Positions 36,018 to 48,131 of a stretch of 64,000 nucleotides of DNA are shown here, piece by piece. Position 1 is the stretch's first letter, and each line of letters starts with the position of its first letter. The position numbers and the translations under genes were made by a program. The notes under the pieces were generated by a model. That model did not search any database. It was not told the origin of the DNA and saw only the letters and a list, made by a program, of their open reading frames with translations. The stretch covers positions 372,001 to 436,000 of the forward strand of contig JASFXZ010000016.1 of the NCBI GenBank assembly GCA_032209605.1. Direction: 5' to 3'. Source of the DNA: Mactromeris polynyma (Eukaryota; Mollusca; Bivalvia; Venerida; Mactridae).

Positions 36018-36682
36018 TTTTAGCTCATCTGAACACGAAGTGCTCATGGTGAGCTTTTAGGACCAATGGATGTCCGTCATCCGTCATCGTGCGTCGTGCG
36101 TCATGCGTCAACATTTTCTTTAAACAACATCTCCTTCTATACTACTGAATGGATTTTGTCCAAACTTCACAGGAATGATCCTTGTGTGGACCTCTTTCAA
36201 AGTTGCATAAATCGTTCTGGTCTGCTGCATAAGTAGGTCACAGGAGCTAAACTCAGGTGAACATTTTGTCTAGTGGTCCTCTTTCAAGATTGCATAAATT
36301 ATTAAGTTCCGTCAAAAAACATGGCCGCCAGGGGCTGGGCCGTGTTCCTATATGTGGAAACTATAAACAACATCTCCTCCTAAACCACTCAATGGATTTT
36401 GACCAAGCTTCACAGGAATGATCCTTAGGTGGTCCTCTTTCGAAGTTATATAAATGGTTCCGGTCTGTTGCATAAGTAGGTCACTGGAGCTAAAATTGAT
36501 TTTATAAGTGAAAACTTTGAAATTATTAATGTGCAAAAACCATAAGGTCTAGAGCTTTGATATTTGGTGTTAAGCATCGTCTAGTTGTCATTTTAACGGA
36601 TTGCATAAATTATTAAGTTCGGTAAAAAGAACATGACAGTGTATTCAGGTGAGCGATATAGGGCCATCATGTCCCTCTTGTT
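36018..36682. mobile_element. Dispersed bivalve-type element, longer copy
   Basis: In inverse orientation to the copy at 20998: starts 'ttttagctcatctgaacacg', 'aagtgctcatggtgagcttt', and ends 'aggtgagcgatatagggcca' and 'tcatgtccctcttg'. An internal part (about 36130-36300 and 36370-36530) is duplicated: 'ggattttg(t/a)ccaa(a/g)cttcacagg' occurs twice. Confidence 0.8.
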
Positions 36683-36844
36683 TCATTTCTTTTTTGTCAG
36701 ACATAAATAATTGAATGTTTTATATGTTATGATATTGTAGTTCCAAGAAATAAACTATATTTACTTACTTGGACATTGTTATGTGTTTTTTTTCTGGGAC
36801 CAATACAAAGTAAAGTGTGTGTTGATTTATTATAATGTCACCCT

Positions 36845-37030
36845 TATTTAAAGGGTCAACCAATTCTGACTTATGAGACACCTACTTTCTGAGCACATTT
36901 ACTTCGACGGTAACCATTATTTAACTAACTGGCGGCTAACCAACCAGCCATATTAGAACGAACCCCTACTAGGATTCGAACCTTCGACCTCCCGCTCCCA
37001 AGGCGATTGCCTTAATCACTCGGCCACGGG
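36845..37030 (-). mobile_element. tRNA-derived SINE with 55-bp tandem repeat at its head
   Basis: Read on minus: 'tctcccgtggccgagtgatt' (A-box region), 'aaggttcgaatccta' (B box), then a body with 'ggttaccgtcgaagtaaatg' and 'tgctcagaaagtaggtgtct'. The same body is found on plus at 54370-54470. On its upstream side the first 35 bases of the head plus 'tgtacatgtatatatatagg' are repeated three times with period 55 (37016-37165). Confidence 0.75.
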
Positions 37031-38394
37031 AGACGGTGTACATGTATATATATAGGCCTACATGCATCAATCACTCGGCCACGGGAGACGGTGTACATGT
37101 ATATATATAGGCCTACATGCACCAATCACTCGGCCACGGGAGACGGTGTACATGCATATATAAAAAGGCCTACATGCACCTTGGCTGCGAGAGGCCGTTT
37201 ATTACGATGTGATTAAACAGTTTGATACATACTTTACAGTTTACACTATGTTACAGTCTTGAACATGAACATATAACCAATGTTTCCATTATGTATATCA
37301 GGCCAGATTAAAAAACAGAGATAAAATATCATTTTTGAATGAAAAAAAAAACTCTGGAAAACTGTGCCTGCATCTTTCAATTATTACCATTGTTAAACAC
37401 ATAATCAACTTATAACCCATATTGAAAGCTAACCGTTGACTTTGTAAATTTCATTTTAAAAATCTTTTAGAATTATAATAATAGCAAAGACCTTTGGTCT
37501 TTGATAAAAGCGAGATTATCCAACAGTTTTCTTATCTAAGGTTAATCCATATTTCATCTTGCCGTACCGATATCAGCAACGAAATAAAATTGATAATCGT
37601 TCAATTTTTTAACTTGATGGACGTGAAAAATGCTCCGGGTGCATGCTAGAACTTATTTACTTTTCACCCGTTTACCCGATACCCGGTCAAACAAATTTTC
37701 ATTGGACAATTTATCGCATAAACAATCAGCCATCGGTCAGTTCTCCCAATGTATCTTACTAAAGCGGTTTATTCAACCGTAACGGTGCCAACATAATTTT
37801 TCCGCTAAACTACATGTACATGTACGTAACGCGGAAAAGTAACAAATAAATTGGCACGGACATATGTCCGTGATATTGGTCCCAGGTTCAAGATTTTTCC
37901 CAGCATTTAACAATTCTGTTGTATCATAAATAAGTGGATATAATTACAACCACAGAGAGACAGACAAATGAAATTAAATAGGATATGAAAATACAATAAA
38001 ATCAGTAAAATTGCATTTACAAGTATGCACGCAGCTTTTTTCTGTTTTTTACTAAAAAGTGATTTTTTTCTGGGTTTTTGGACAACAATGTGGGATTTAA
38101 GCGAGTCTTTTTGGAAATAAGTGAGTTTAAAGGTGGTTTAAATGGGTTTTAAAATTATTAATTTTGATCCGGCTCACGGAGTATCCGAACACTTTTTTAA
38201 CTCCGACGCATATATTGGAGTTTTTCGCTGTCGCTCTCTCGGTTATTACGTAAAACTCCATTGTTAAATTAGCTTCTCAATATTATAGTGCCTCATTTTG
38301 TTGACTGTAAATGGTCGCTCACTTTGAGAAGTGAGCTGTCGATTTTTTTTTTCGGGAAACTGTGACTAACACTGCGACTCTTTTGAGACTCTTT

Positions 38395-38565
38395 TGGTTT
38401 GAGCCGCACGCTAGTGCATTGCTATTTTTTTTGTGAGTCTTTGTATAGCCTCTTCTGCTTTGACCCGCGCGTGAGCGCATTGCTCATGTTGTGAGTTTAC
38501 GTAACAACTCTTCTGGTTTGAGCCGCAAGTGAGTGCATTGCTTATCTTGTTTGAGTCTGTTTAGA
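38395..38565. repeat. Tandem repeat, about 60 bp, three copies
   Basis: 'tttgagccgcacgctagtgcattgct' type text recurs at about 38398, 38458 and 38517 with changes (gagccgc / gacccgc; ctagtgc / gtgagcgc), each followed by 'gtgagt'. Upstream text at 38310-38350 (cactttgagaagtgagctg) is related but degraded. Confidence 0.8.
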
Positions 38566-38930
38566 TTTGAGTCCTGTTTCCTCATTGTCCGTGGAGTTAG
38601 TCGGACATCGATGACCATCAATCACCATTTCGCACAGTCTTGTAAACATGTATCACGGTATATTTTTCTACTTTGCCCGTGGCGCATGGTTGTTGCCGTC
38701 CAGTGTAAAATGAGTTGTAAATAGTCGTATTACACCTTTTCATTAGTTTTAGGTAATCATTTCTATGTGTGTTATTGCAAAAAGGTGGTCGGTGCAATTT
38801 GAAGGATAAGAGTTGTGTGCAACATAACAAATGGAGAGATGTTACGATTGCTGGTCACTCCAGATCCAAAATGGATTTCGGTAAATGTACCGAAATTCAG
38901 TGGATTTCGGTAAAACAACGCACCACTTTA

Positions 38931-41900
38931 TCGAAACCTTACAAAGTTTAATGTTGTTCGGTTGAAGAGAAATTGCCTTGGTGGTTAACGCCTCTGGTTT
39001 AAATTCTACCACTATATACTGCCAATATTCAGTCTTTGGTTTAATCTTATAATCTGAAATAGTACACATAACTAAAATATTGCACCCCTTACACCTGGAA
39101 TAGTCCAAAATTAACAGTGCAGTCGCGGCTCAATCCTAGATTTCTGTCTATTCGTCATTTGGAAGGACGAGGCTGTTTGATAAACAGTTACTCAATAATT
39201 GTCTATAGTTGTATTAGGTAATAGGAACAAATCATGGTAAGTTTTGTATAATTATAGTTTTATCCACAATTCGAAATATAACATGCAAGGGAGTTTAACA
39301 TTATAAATACAAGATGATTTATGTCATGAAATTGTAGAGAATTTAACCACAAGGAAGACGGTAAAATATATTCACTTTCAAAAGGATACATTCAAATTTT
39401 CTGTTGTACATGTTCGCCATTGGAGTAAACAATTTTTCAGGTAAATGCAATTCATATTTTTAAAATTATGTACTCTGAAGCTTATATATATATTAGTGTT
39501 CATATTTACGGCTTGACTTCTGTAAAACTTACGGAGTATCTCATTGAATAAATAATAAAAGCATTGTTATCGACCTATTTCAAGAAACATTCATATGTGC
39601 TACAAGATAAATTCACGTGAAAACGGTAGAACTTGTAACGACCAACGTAACGTCTTTTGAAAACATCTTTATTTAAAAATGTCTACCTTCACGCATTCTC
39701 AATAAAAGGGTGCACTTAACTTTTCGAAACATCAATATATGAATTTCATTGACTACACCGGAAAATTATACTTTACTGCAGCACATTCTGTCTGCAGTAA
39801 CCAGCCAAAGTATTTTCAAAATGAACGAAACGGTTTTTCTGACATGACGTCTTCGTTTTTCGGCAACAAACGATTGGCTATAACTTTTTTATTGTTTAAG
39901 TTATCTTAAAACTACAGGTGGAATAACAACTTTTCATTTGTTACCTTTTGAAGTATTAAAACTTATTTTAATTATTTTAGTAGTGTGACGGGGGAATTTG
40001 CATTTATATTCAACCACTCACATTTACATTAAATATAGTGTAATTCGGCCGAAAGAAATGCGTACTCGTCTCATTTAACTAGTCATCTGAAGAATGTGCT
40101 TGAAAACACTGAAAATATACAGCTGGAATTAGAAAGAAAATTCAATTCTCATTCTAAAGGTAGTTTTCAATAAAAGTTAAATTGAAATTTAGGCGGGGGA
40201 ATTTTTCGTTAAATAAAGTCGCTAACAATTTGTTTTGCCCGTTCGGCATTCCATACGGAGATTACCGAACATTCGAAATTTCCGTCAGCGCCCGGACAAG
40301 TGTTCTATATAGTCGGATGTGTCATCATTTATTGCCCTCTACGATACCTGGGACTAATATATACATTGGTTCCAGACGATACTATGCAATGCATGCGTTG
40401 TAGTTGTTTAGTAAAGAAAATTCGGAATCAGTGTAATATTAGCAAAACTAAAAAAATGATAATTGAAAATTAAATGTCCCAATTAGTATTTTAAAGGCTT
40501 ATTTTACATGTTTATGATTAAATATTGAAGCAGTTATGGTGGTATACATAAGTTTTTAAAAAAAAATGGTACCCTACATTTTTTAACAAGGCATGGAAGA
40601 ATACTGAATGGGTTCCATAGCACCATAAAGAACATTACTTTTGAAATGTAACTTGAATAGTTTAGCATTTATCACACGATTTACTATATGTCTCAACTAG
40701 CCATGTAATTTACAAATAAACTTCGTAAAGATGGCAACAAATTCCCGGAAAAAGGTGCTTTAAAATATGCTAACATCAAGCCAATCACTTACTTTTCTTA
40801 TTTAAACTGATTAAAAGTTCATAAGTTGGTAACTTATTAACGATACCTTGCTTCGTTATCACGGCATAGAAACGTATTGTGTAATATGTCTCGTACAAAA
40901 TACATTATACTATAACAACAGATAAAGTACTACATACTTCTGTCATGCTATAAACCCAAGTTTGCAACTTTCAGTCAGATAATCTAATTCAATTGCCATT
41001 GTAAGATATTTGATCAAAACCCGTATTAACATGAATTCATGACATTTCGAAATGGGGCAATCTTTTGATTATTTGCTTCGTGCACTTTTCTAACGTGCAT
41101 AATCTGCTCTTAAATGTGCACATACGCGACATTGTTATTTGAGAGATTTTATTTCAGTGCATGCACGTGTCAAGGTTATTGCTGACATAGTCGTGCAATC
41201 AAATCAATATAAGCGTGACTTGTTGATATATATACACATTTTTTTATTATTAAGTTTGATGTTTATGAAAGTCTTCCTTGTCCCAGTTTTGTTAGGCGAA
41301 TTGCATAAAGAAATTTACAACAAGAGTATTGATTGCGCTGCTTAAAATTGAGGTGTTTACTTTTTGTTATAGAAACCGTCTTGTTTACCTCAGTTTGCGA
41401 GTTCAAGGTTTGCACTTTATGCTGGGCTGTTTGTTATTGCTCGACTTGTTTACTTCAGTTTGTCAGGTCATGGTTTGCACTTTATGCTTTAATACGGTGA
41501 CGATTATGGTTTACATGTTACACTAATAAAACTTCAATGTTGCTGCTAAAATTATTAAAAAAAAGAATGTGCACACTTTCTGTTGCATTTGAGTATATAT
41601 AGGGGACATATTTGCATAAAAACTTTCTATAAAATGCCCCATGTCCCCCAAGTTCTTCCCTATAAAGAGTACTAATTGTTAATTAACAGCTTGTATAATC
41701 GCTGCATCAGGCTTGATCACTTCAATCAGATGTCAAACTGCGCGCGCACTGTTGGATACCGATCACGCGAACACCGCGATATATAGTGTATTCGGAATTA
41801 TAGGAAAAAAATGGCAATTTTAACAAAAATCGTTAAAAAGGACAGCATAATAGAACACCCTCATTAAAACGTAAGGTTAACAAATCTCCAAGGGTAGTAA

Positions 41901-42470
41901 CCGCATAACTAAATTGTACCAAAATGCTTATAACATAAACAAATAGTTTAGATTTGTATGGACGTCATAAGATAACGGCGACGTCAGAATTGTCGACGTC
42001 ATCAGTTGGTAAGTTTTCGTAAGGCTGAGTCTATTGCGTTGACAGACGGCGTTTTATAATAATCATGCATGGATTTTCATAAACATTGGCTTTGAACGTA
42101 GGCTTTGCAGAAATTTTGTGTTATCTATTTTGTGTTTATCTATTTGTTTGTTTATTTAAACATTGCAGTATGTCAAGTATAAGTACATGCTTAAATGAAT
42201 GTTGAAATTATTATAATATTTAGCTGCAATTATGTATGAGTATGTCGCGACGTTGCCGTCCATAACAAATGAAAAACGGTTATTTTCAACTCGTCGTTTC
42301 TTGATAACTATGCAACATAGCTTCATTCAGTACTACTTATACTCTAGCAAGTGCGTGTTCAAAATTATTTTAAAGATATCCGAACAGAGTATTGCGTTGA
42401 ATAAATAACCATACGTGAAGATCTGATATTTCCCTTACCAAGGCCCTACATTATAACGGATACCCATTAT
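38931..42470. other. Non-coding stretch
   Basis: No exon is recognised. A two-copy repeat of about 75 bp ('aggtttgcactttatgct' and 'catggtttgcactttatgct') lies at 41380-41495. A CG-richer part at 41940-42050 holds several 'gacgtca' words. Confidence 0.4.
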
Positions 42471-42477
42471 TATAATG

Positions 42478-42614
42478 TTAATAATCAAGAGTTTTCATAA
42501 TGGCCTTGATATTGGGCTGAAGGCTGTCATATTAGCCTGAGGCCTTTAGCCCGAAGGATAATATGACTGGCCGAAGCCCAATAACAAGACCATTATGAAA
42601 ACTCTTGATTATTG
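42478..42614. repeat. 137-bp near-perfect palindrome
   Basis: The left arm 'ataatcaagagttttcataa' plus 'tggccttgatattgggctgaagg' type text pairs with the right arm (caagaccattatgaaaactc and ttgattat). The inner part also pairs (attgggctgaaggctgtcat against atgactggccgaagcccaat). The left arm appears a third time, inverted, at 42697-42770. Confidence 0.85.
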
Positions 42615-42782
42615 ACAATTTTATTAATTGACTAAGCAATATTAGGCGCGTTAACACTATCAATTCAGGGCCGATATAAAGTTTCTTATAGGAGCAAAAG
42701 GCCTCAGGCTAATATGACAGCCTTCAGCCCAATAACAAGGCCATTATGAAAACTCTTGATTATTAACAATTTTATTAATTGA

Positions 42783-43034
42783 CTATGCAATATTAACAAA
42801 ACATAATAACATTTCAACATGTTTAAATCTTTTAAATTGTCTTTCACCGATAAAATCATTATCTGTATCCGAACGTATCCCCATAGCCGGGTTTTCCTCC
42901 ACTAGTGGCACTACACTGTGATCTCCATCCACAGGACCAAACACATTTTGGATACACTCACGATTGTCAATTATACTGTCTAAAGTCAATATATCGTCTG
43001 CCAGCTGTTGCAGTACGCGCTCGCCTTCATTCAT
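42783..43034 (-). CDS. Small open frame (83 codons) inside the 848-bp element
   Basis: ATG at 43034, start MNEGERVLQQLADDILTLDS; rich in acidic and Asn/Asp residues, no known domain. The 3' third runs into the repeat (ends LLCFVNIA), so the C-terminus is probably not real; the frame may instead be a first exon. No splice donor is convincing. I do not recognise the protein; it may be a host or transposon exon carried by the element. Confidence 0.35.
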   Translation of the reverse strand: MNEGERVLQQLADDILTLDSIIDNRECIQNVFGPVDGDHSVVPLVEENPAMGIRSDTDNDFIGERQFKRFKHVEMLLCFVNIA

Positions 43035-43269
43035 TGTAGCGTAGACCTATTTAGGATTTCAAGGTAGGTCGTCTGGCGAAAACAACGATCAGGATATTAG
43101 CCGTCCAACCCGTTCTTTATTCCGCGTACTTCCCTGGATACCTTACTTCCCCTTGATCTTGATTGATTTGTAGTGTTACCTTTGAAAATGGGCTTCTAGG
43201 TATATTTAAAAAGAATCAGCATTCCGAATTTTCCTATTCAAAATGATTTTTTTTCTACGGATAGCGTTG

Positions 43270-43395
43270 GATTCATAATGGCCGAGTTGAACAACCAATC
43301 AGAATGTCCAAATCTCATAAAGGCCGTGTTTTTTCATAATGGCCGAGTTGTTTTCATAATGGCCGTGTTTTTTTCGTAATGGCCGAGTTCTCTCT
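43270..43395. repeat. Short tandem array of 'cataatggccgagtt'
   Basis: Five imperfect copies, period about 25, alternating 'ggccgagtt' and 'ggccgtgtt', near the right end of the 848-bp element. Confidence 0.75.
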
Positions 43396-43989
43396 CTATA
43401 ATGTCGTAAGAAACTTTATATCGGCCCTGAATTGATAGTGTTAACGCGCCTAATATTGCTTAGTTAATTAATAAACTCGTGTAAACAATTCTTTCTTAGC
43501 GTCGAGGTTTCTTTTTGATACATTTACAGACAGGGCGCCGTTTCATTAAAGACGATCGCTACAGTTTCATTATTTTTTTAAAGCATTCAGAATTTTATGA
43601 AAGTTTGTCTGTTGATAGCATATAAAATAATCTACAAAAATATAAAATAAAATTATGGGGTTACCATGCCTGGAAAAGATTTACGGGCCCCTTTCCTCTG
43701 TATACCCCCTACTTTGGCAAATGTGACTGCTGTTTCGATTGTTATAAAAAAACTCAATTTTCATATACTCTTCATATAACAAGAAGAATTGAGGGTAAAA
43801 ATTGTAGCCATTAGGAAAATATGCCATGAATAAAAATAATAAAATAAAATTATGTAGATGTATAAAAAACCACTAAATTTTCGAAGTATTTTTTTACTTA
43901 TTTACAGGTATAATAATTTTTTATTTTGGTGGGTGCGGTATTGTCTCACAAACAATAATACTTAACAACCGCAATAACACATGTTCCCA

Positions 43990-44260
43990 ATATTTTTAAA
44001 AAAGTTTGCCGAATTGACCCATGACAAAACATAAATTCGTGCCGAATTGACCCGGGATCATTATTTTTGACCTTTTTGGGTGAGCTACTTTCGTTTTCAT
44101 TCTCGTCGACAGTTTCAACGTCAATCATCGGATTGCAACATTTCTTGCGTTCTGATCGAAGATCATACTGCCTTTTGCGTTTAGCTGACAACAAATTCTG
44201 TTTCTCCTCCTTCCCTTTCCCACCAATGCAATTTTGCTTCAGTGATTACAAGGCGCGTTG
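43990..44260 (-). pseudogene. Possible coding relic, basic/acidic N-terminal region
   Basis: A minus frame without ATG reads NLLSAKRKRQYDLRSERKK, then a Glu/Asp/Ser block (DVETVDENENESSSPKKVK) of nuclear-protein character. No start or splice sites are clear, and a 34-bp duplication ('tgccgaattgaccc') lies in its downstream part. It may be an exon relic of a transposon-linked gene. Confidence 0.25.
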
Positions 44261-44379
44261 TTGAGCACCGTTTTGTCCGAAAATATTTACACTTGTTAAA
44301 CGGTGTTAATGTAATATTTACTTTAGCGTTATAATCGAAACTGCCGAGATCGTCTTTACTTATCTTAACTATTTTCTTA

Positions 44380-44475
44380 TCTTAAATTTCCGACTTAAGA
44401 AGATTTTTAAGAACTTCCTGAACCGTTGCAGAAAGCGTTTCGTAAATTCGCTTCTTAAGATTTTCTTAAGGGTCG
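44380..44475. repeat. CTTAAGAA-rich terminal region of the Harbinger element
   Basis: 'gacttaagaag', 'aagaacttcctgaa', 'gcttcttaagattttcttaa' and 'agaaagcgtttcg' match in style the ends at 56930-57058. It lies 70 bases upstream of the Myb/SANT-like start, so it is the likely left end of the transposon. Confidence 0.5.
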
Positions 44476-44546
44476 GAAATAGGTGAGCCAGTCTGAGATA
44501 TGACGTCACGCGCACTTGATTTGTACGCAGACGAGCGTAAACAAAC

Positions 44547-47500
44547 ATGGCCGACAGAAAGAGGAAATGAAGATTGTGTGGTTCTCGTCGACAAATGCGT
44601 CCAGAACTCTACCACTGTGTCTGGGAAATTTTCGAAACAACTGTCAGCTCAAAGCAAGAAATAATTTTGGGCGAACACTTGTGAGATGTAAGTTCAATTG
44701 TCATTTTCGGCGTTCTTCGTTGATATACGGGGCTATCTGCTTTACTTTCTGTTTCACTTTGTCGATTTTTCGCTAGTATTCAACGTTGGACCAATTTATA
44801 CATATATTTAATTTGGTCACATTTTAACGCTTGTTTCTACTATGTTTGTATTATTCCCCTGCGGGTAGTTAAGCTTAAACTTCGGACATTGGAAATGACA
44901 GAACGAGATTTCCAACTTAAAGTTAAACATTCTTGAAATATGTAACTGTAGCCAACTGATAGATCTGTAACGAATTGGTGTTTGCTGTTGCGTGTGGTGA
45001 ATATGAAATATAATGGTTATAAACAAATGTTGATAAAATCGCTGTGATTATGCTAATACTAGTAGTAAGAGTTGCTGCCAACAAATGAACAATGGGAAAT
45101 TCGTCGTGTATTTCAATGTTGAATGTGCTCGTGATCGTAATGTAACAATAGCCGTTTTCACCCATTTTCAGTCGTGATTTCGATCTGATACTATGTTCGT
45201 CTACTGTCTAAATAAATAACAATTATTAAATTACACTTGGGGCAAGTAAATATGCATTGTTGGTAGAAACAAGTTATTCTATTCAAAATCAAAACTTTGT
45301 ATTATACGGACCGTGGTCAGCACCCAACATAGATAATATTTGTTTTGTATTCATTGTCGCCACTGGTTTCCCATATGGGCGATGCCTCCATAAGAATGTT
45401 ATTCATTTTCAGGGGCGTAGCTTGGATGAAATGAAAGTGTAGGCCAAGATGTAGGGAGGGTCTGGGGGCATGCTCCCCCAGAAAAAAATTTGACCCTAGA
45501 ATGTCAGAGGTGCGTTTTGGCGTATATTTTCTGGGGAAATGTGTAGGCCGCGGCCTACACGCCCTATAGGAAGCTACGCCCCTGATTTTAGATGTTTTGA
45601 GTGTATAACATAATACATAAGATGGGTTTCCTGTCAACTCGTACGTCGGTCAACTCGTACGTCGGTCAATACTAGTTGACCGGTTACCCTGAAGATGTAC
45701 CAGTTCAAGAAACACCCCTGTTTCTCGTACATACATGACATAAATAGGTAAATTTCAATACGGAAACAAAACAAGGCTTTCTTCGGAGAAACTTAAAGAC
45801 AAAATATACCCCACTTACATCCATGACTGACTGTACCCTAGTGCGCCCCCATCCGAAATCTGATCTCACTGTTCCCAGTCCCTCATAAATCTATGCCATT
45901 TAAGTAAATACATGACGTCATAATGAAAAAACATGACATCATCTTTATTGCATCTTTCTCAGAAATCAGACTCAATGCAAATGGGCCAAAATATGATAGA
46001 CTGCCAAAAATTTGCTTTAATAAATAATTTAAAAGATCTAATATACTGTTATTTCTAAATTATTCAGAGTAAGGCAAAACAAGCCGAACAAACGAGAAGG
46101 GCAGCTGTGAGGAAAACTGGTGGTGGGCCTCCTCCACCAAATATGACAGATATGGATGAGAAGGTTAAACATTTGATTATTATGACAATGATTTTATTGC
46201 AATTTAGTTTTTAGCAAGGTAGTTATTTTCCATTTGTTTTGGCGATTTTCAGTTACTGAATAAGTGTACATATATGAACACGCCATGTTGGTCTTTATTT
46301 CTTTCATATCCTTAAATTGAAAAAGAAATGCGATGTATGTTGATATAAATGGTATTTTGCGTATGAATGCAAAATCAGATTTTTTTAAGAATTAGTTGTT
46401 TCTGTTTTACAGATTGCGAGTATTTTCCCAAAGGAACTACTGGAAGGTATAGCTATGGGAGATGACACATTTGTAACAGGTACATAGGTTCAATTTTTGT
46501 ATTAATTTCTATACTGAAAGTTGGCTGGACCAATATAATCTTAAATTCAATAAATGAATGATTATGAGCTTATTGGTATACTGAAAGATTTTATGTGGAA
46601 ATGACATATATTACTGTCATTTTCATTAAAAGTATATTTGAGTAATTTGTCTTTTCATGTATGCTGTAATATATGAATAAGACGCTGATAATTAGCCAAT
46701 GAAAAGTCACCTGTATATGGGACACAACGTTTCAGATACAGCTTTTTCCCCAGTATCTTATTTGCATGTTGTTTTTTTCTTTAAATATCACTTATAAAAT
46801 GGTTCATATATGCATGAACTGCCTCTATAAATTGAGTTATTGTTTGTTATTAAAGTGTAGTCAATGATAAATAATTCATGTTTTCCTTTATAATTTACAT
46901 GATCAGAGTGTATTGGGGCTGACAATAGTGAATAAATTGCAGTTAGTAATCAACCAGATGAAGCGGGAACTGTCACTAAACCAGATGAAGGTAAACACAT
47001 ACTGAATCTATTACTTGAATTTATTCATTTTTTTAAATTTCCCCTGACTTGATGAACTTATGGAATAGAATGTCCATCAGTACTTTGTGATTTAATTTGG
47101 TCGGTTCGATTAAAACGTATCATGATATGATAATATGACTTTAATTATAAGTAAATCTTGACAATAATATCGGCAATGCATAACAACAACATATTTAGCT
47201 CTAGCACATTTTTTTTTATTTTTCTGCATTTATTTACCACAATCCGTAATAAATCTATAAATTAGTATAAGACAACAAAGCGATCTTATTGAATTGGAGC
47301 CTGTAATATGATATATGTAATCACAAGTATTTTTTCCAATAAGCTTGTGTTTTTGTGAATGTTACATTATTCATAATGTAATTAATATGTTTCTTCCAGA
47401 AATTATGTCAAGTGAAACAGTGCAACAGATTGGGCATAAAAGAACAAAAAGTAAGAGCATTCAAACATCATAACAGTATAATACATACATATAACACAAT

Positions 47501-47964
47501 TAACAAACTTTAGAAATGTGTTAACATTCATAAATGAAGGTTGTCGTATGAGTGGTCATTACTTATTGAAGCCAGTAAACGAGTATTATAAAAACAATGA
47601 TTTACCTATTTATTATCGGTTTTCAATGACTATTACAATAATTTCAATAAACAATGAACATGAATGCGATTCTGTATAACACCATATACGTCTGATTTTA
47701 TAATAAATAATGTTGGATCGATTGGAATTTCAACGTCTATTGCATTGTGTTTGGAATACATGCAAATACTTAATTCAACATTGTATGATTAACATTGTGA
47801 GAAATGAGAAATAAAGTATTTTAAACTAATTACATAATTATATTATAGTTTCAGAAGCAGTAGACGATTTAATGAATTTAGAAAAGGACATTCTGGAAGA
47901 ATCAAAGAAAAGGAACAGTCTTCTGCTAGATATTGGAAAAAAATGGACACAATTACACAGTTAA
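44547..47964 (+). pseudogene. Myb/SANT-like DNA-binding protein of a PIF/Harbinger transposon, broken
   Basis: Exons on plus: 44547-44687 (ATG at 44547, MADRKRK, then a frameshift to a frame reading CVVLVDKCVQNSTTVSGKFS), 46068-46163 (KQAEQTRRAAVRKTGGGPPP), 46413-46479, 46943-46990, 47400-47450 and 47849-47964, ending in a stop. From exon 46068 onward all phases agree and the frame is open; the tail (VDDLMNLEKDILEESKKRNS) is a coiled coil. The GKFS and TGGGPPPP motifs are hallmarks of the Myb/SANT (NAIF1-like) second protein of animal Harbinger transposons, which brings the transposase to the element ends. The first exon carries a frameshift near 44568 and a stop at 44662-44664, and the exon with the end of the SANT fold is missing. 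I describe the breaks and do not repair them. Confidence 0.75.
45410..45584. mobile_element. 175-bp hAT-like MITE with 5-bp target duplication
   Basis: Terminal inverted repeats CAGGGGCGTAGCTT / AAGCTACGCCCCTG, perfect over 14 bp, flanked by ATTTT on both sides (45405-45409 and 45585-45589). It sits in the first large intron of the Myb/SANT-like relic. The same left end (caggggcgtagctaggagg) occurs at 55972. Confidence 0.85.
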
Positions 47965-48131
47965 AACTTTTATTTTTAGATTTGATAGAAAAACAATTCA
48001 ATATTTAAAATGAGGCACGCATTACTGAAATGATGTTTGAAGTTCAAAGTTGTGCTAATGATCGTTGAGTTAATAAATATTTTTATAACATATATCTGAA
48101 GAATACTTTGTTTATGTACACAATCATAGAT

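Larger units (their letters stand above)
42624..43471. mobile_element. 848-bp element with 65-bp terminal inverted repeats
   Basis: The left end 42624-42688 and the complement of 43407-43471 agree at 64 of 65 positions (TTAATTGACTAAGCAATATT against TTAATTAACTAAGCAATATT, then GGCGCGTTAACACTATCAAT and so on). Inside lie a minus open frame (42783-43034), an inverted fragment of the neighbouring palindrome (42697-42795) and a short array of 'ttttcataatggccgagttg' (43270-43395). Near identity of the ends suggests recent movement. No transposase is seen, so it would be non-autonomous. Confidence 0.8.
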
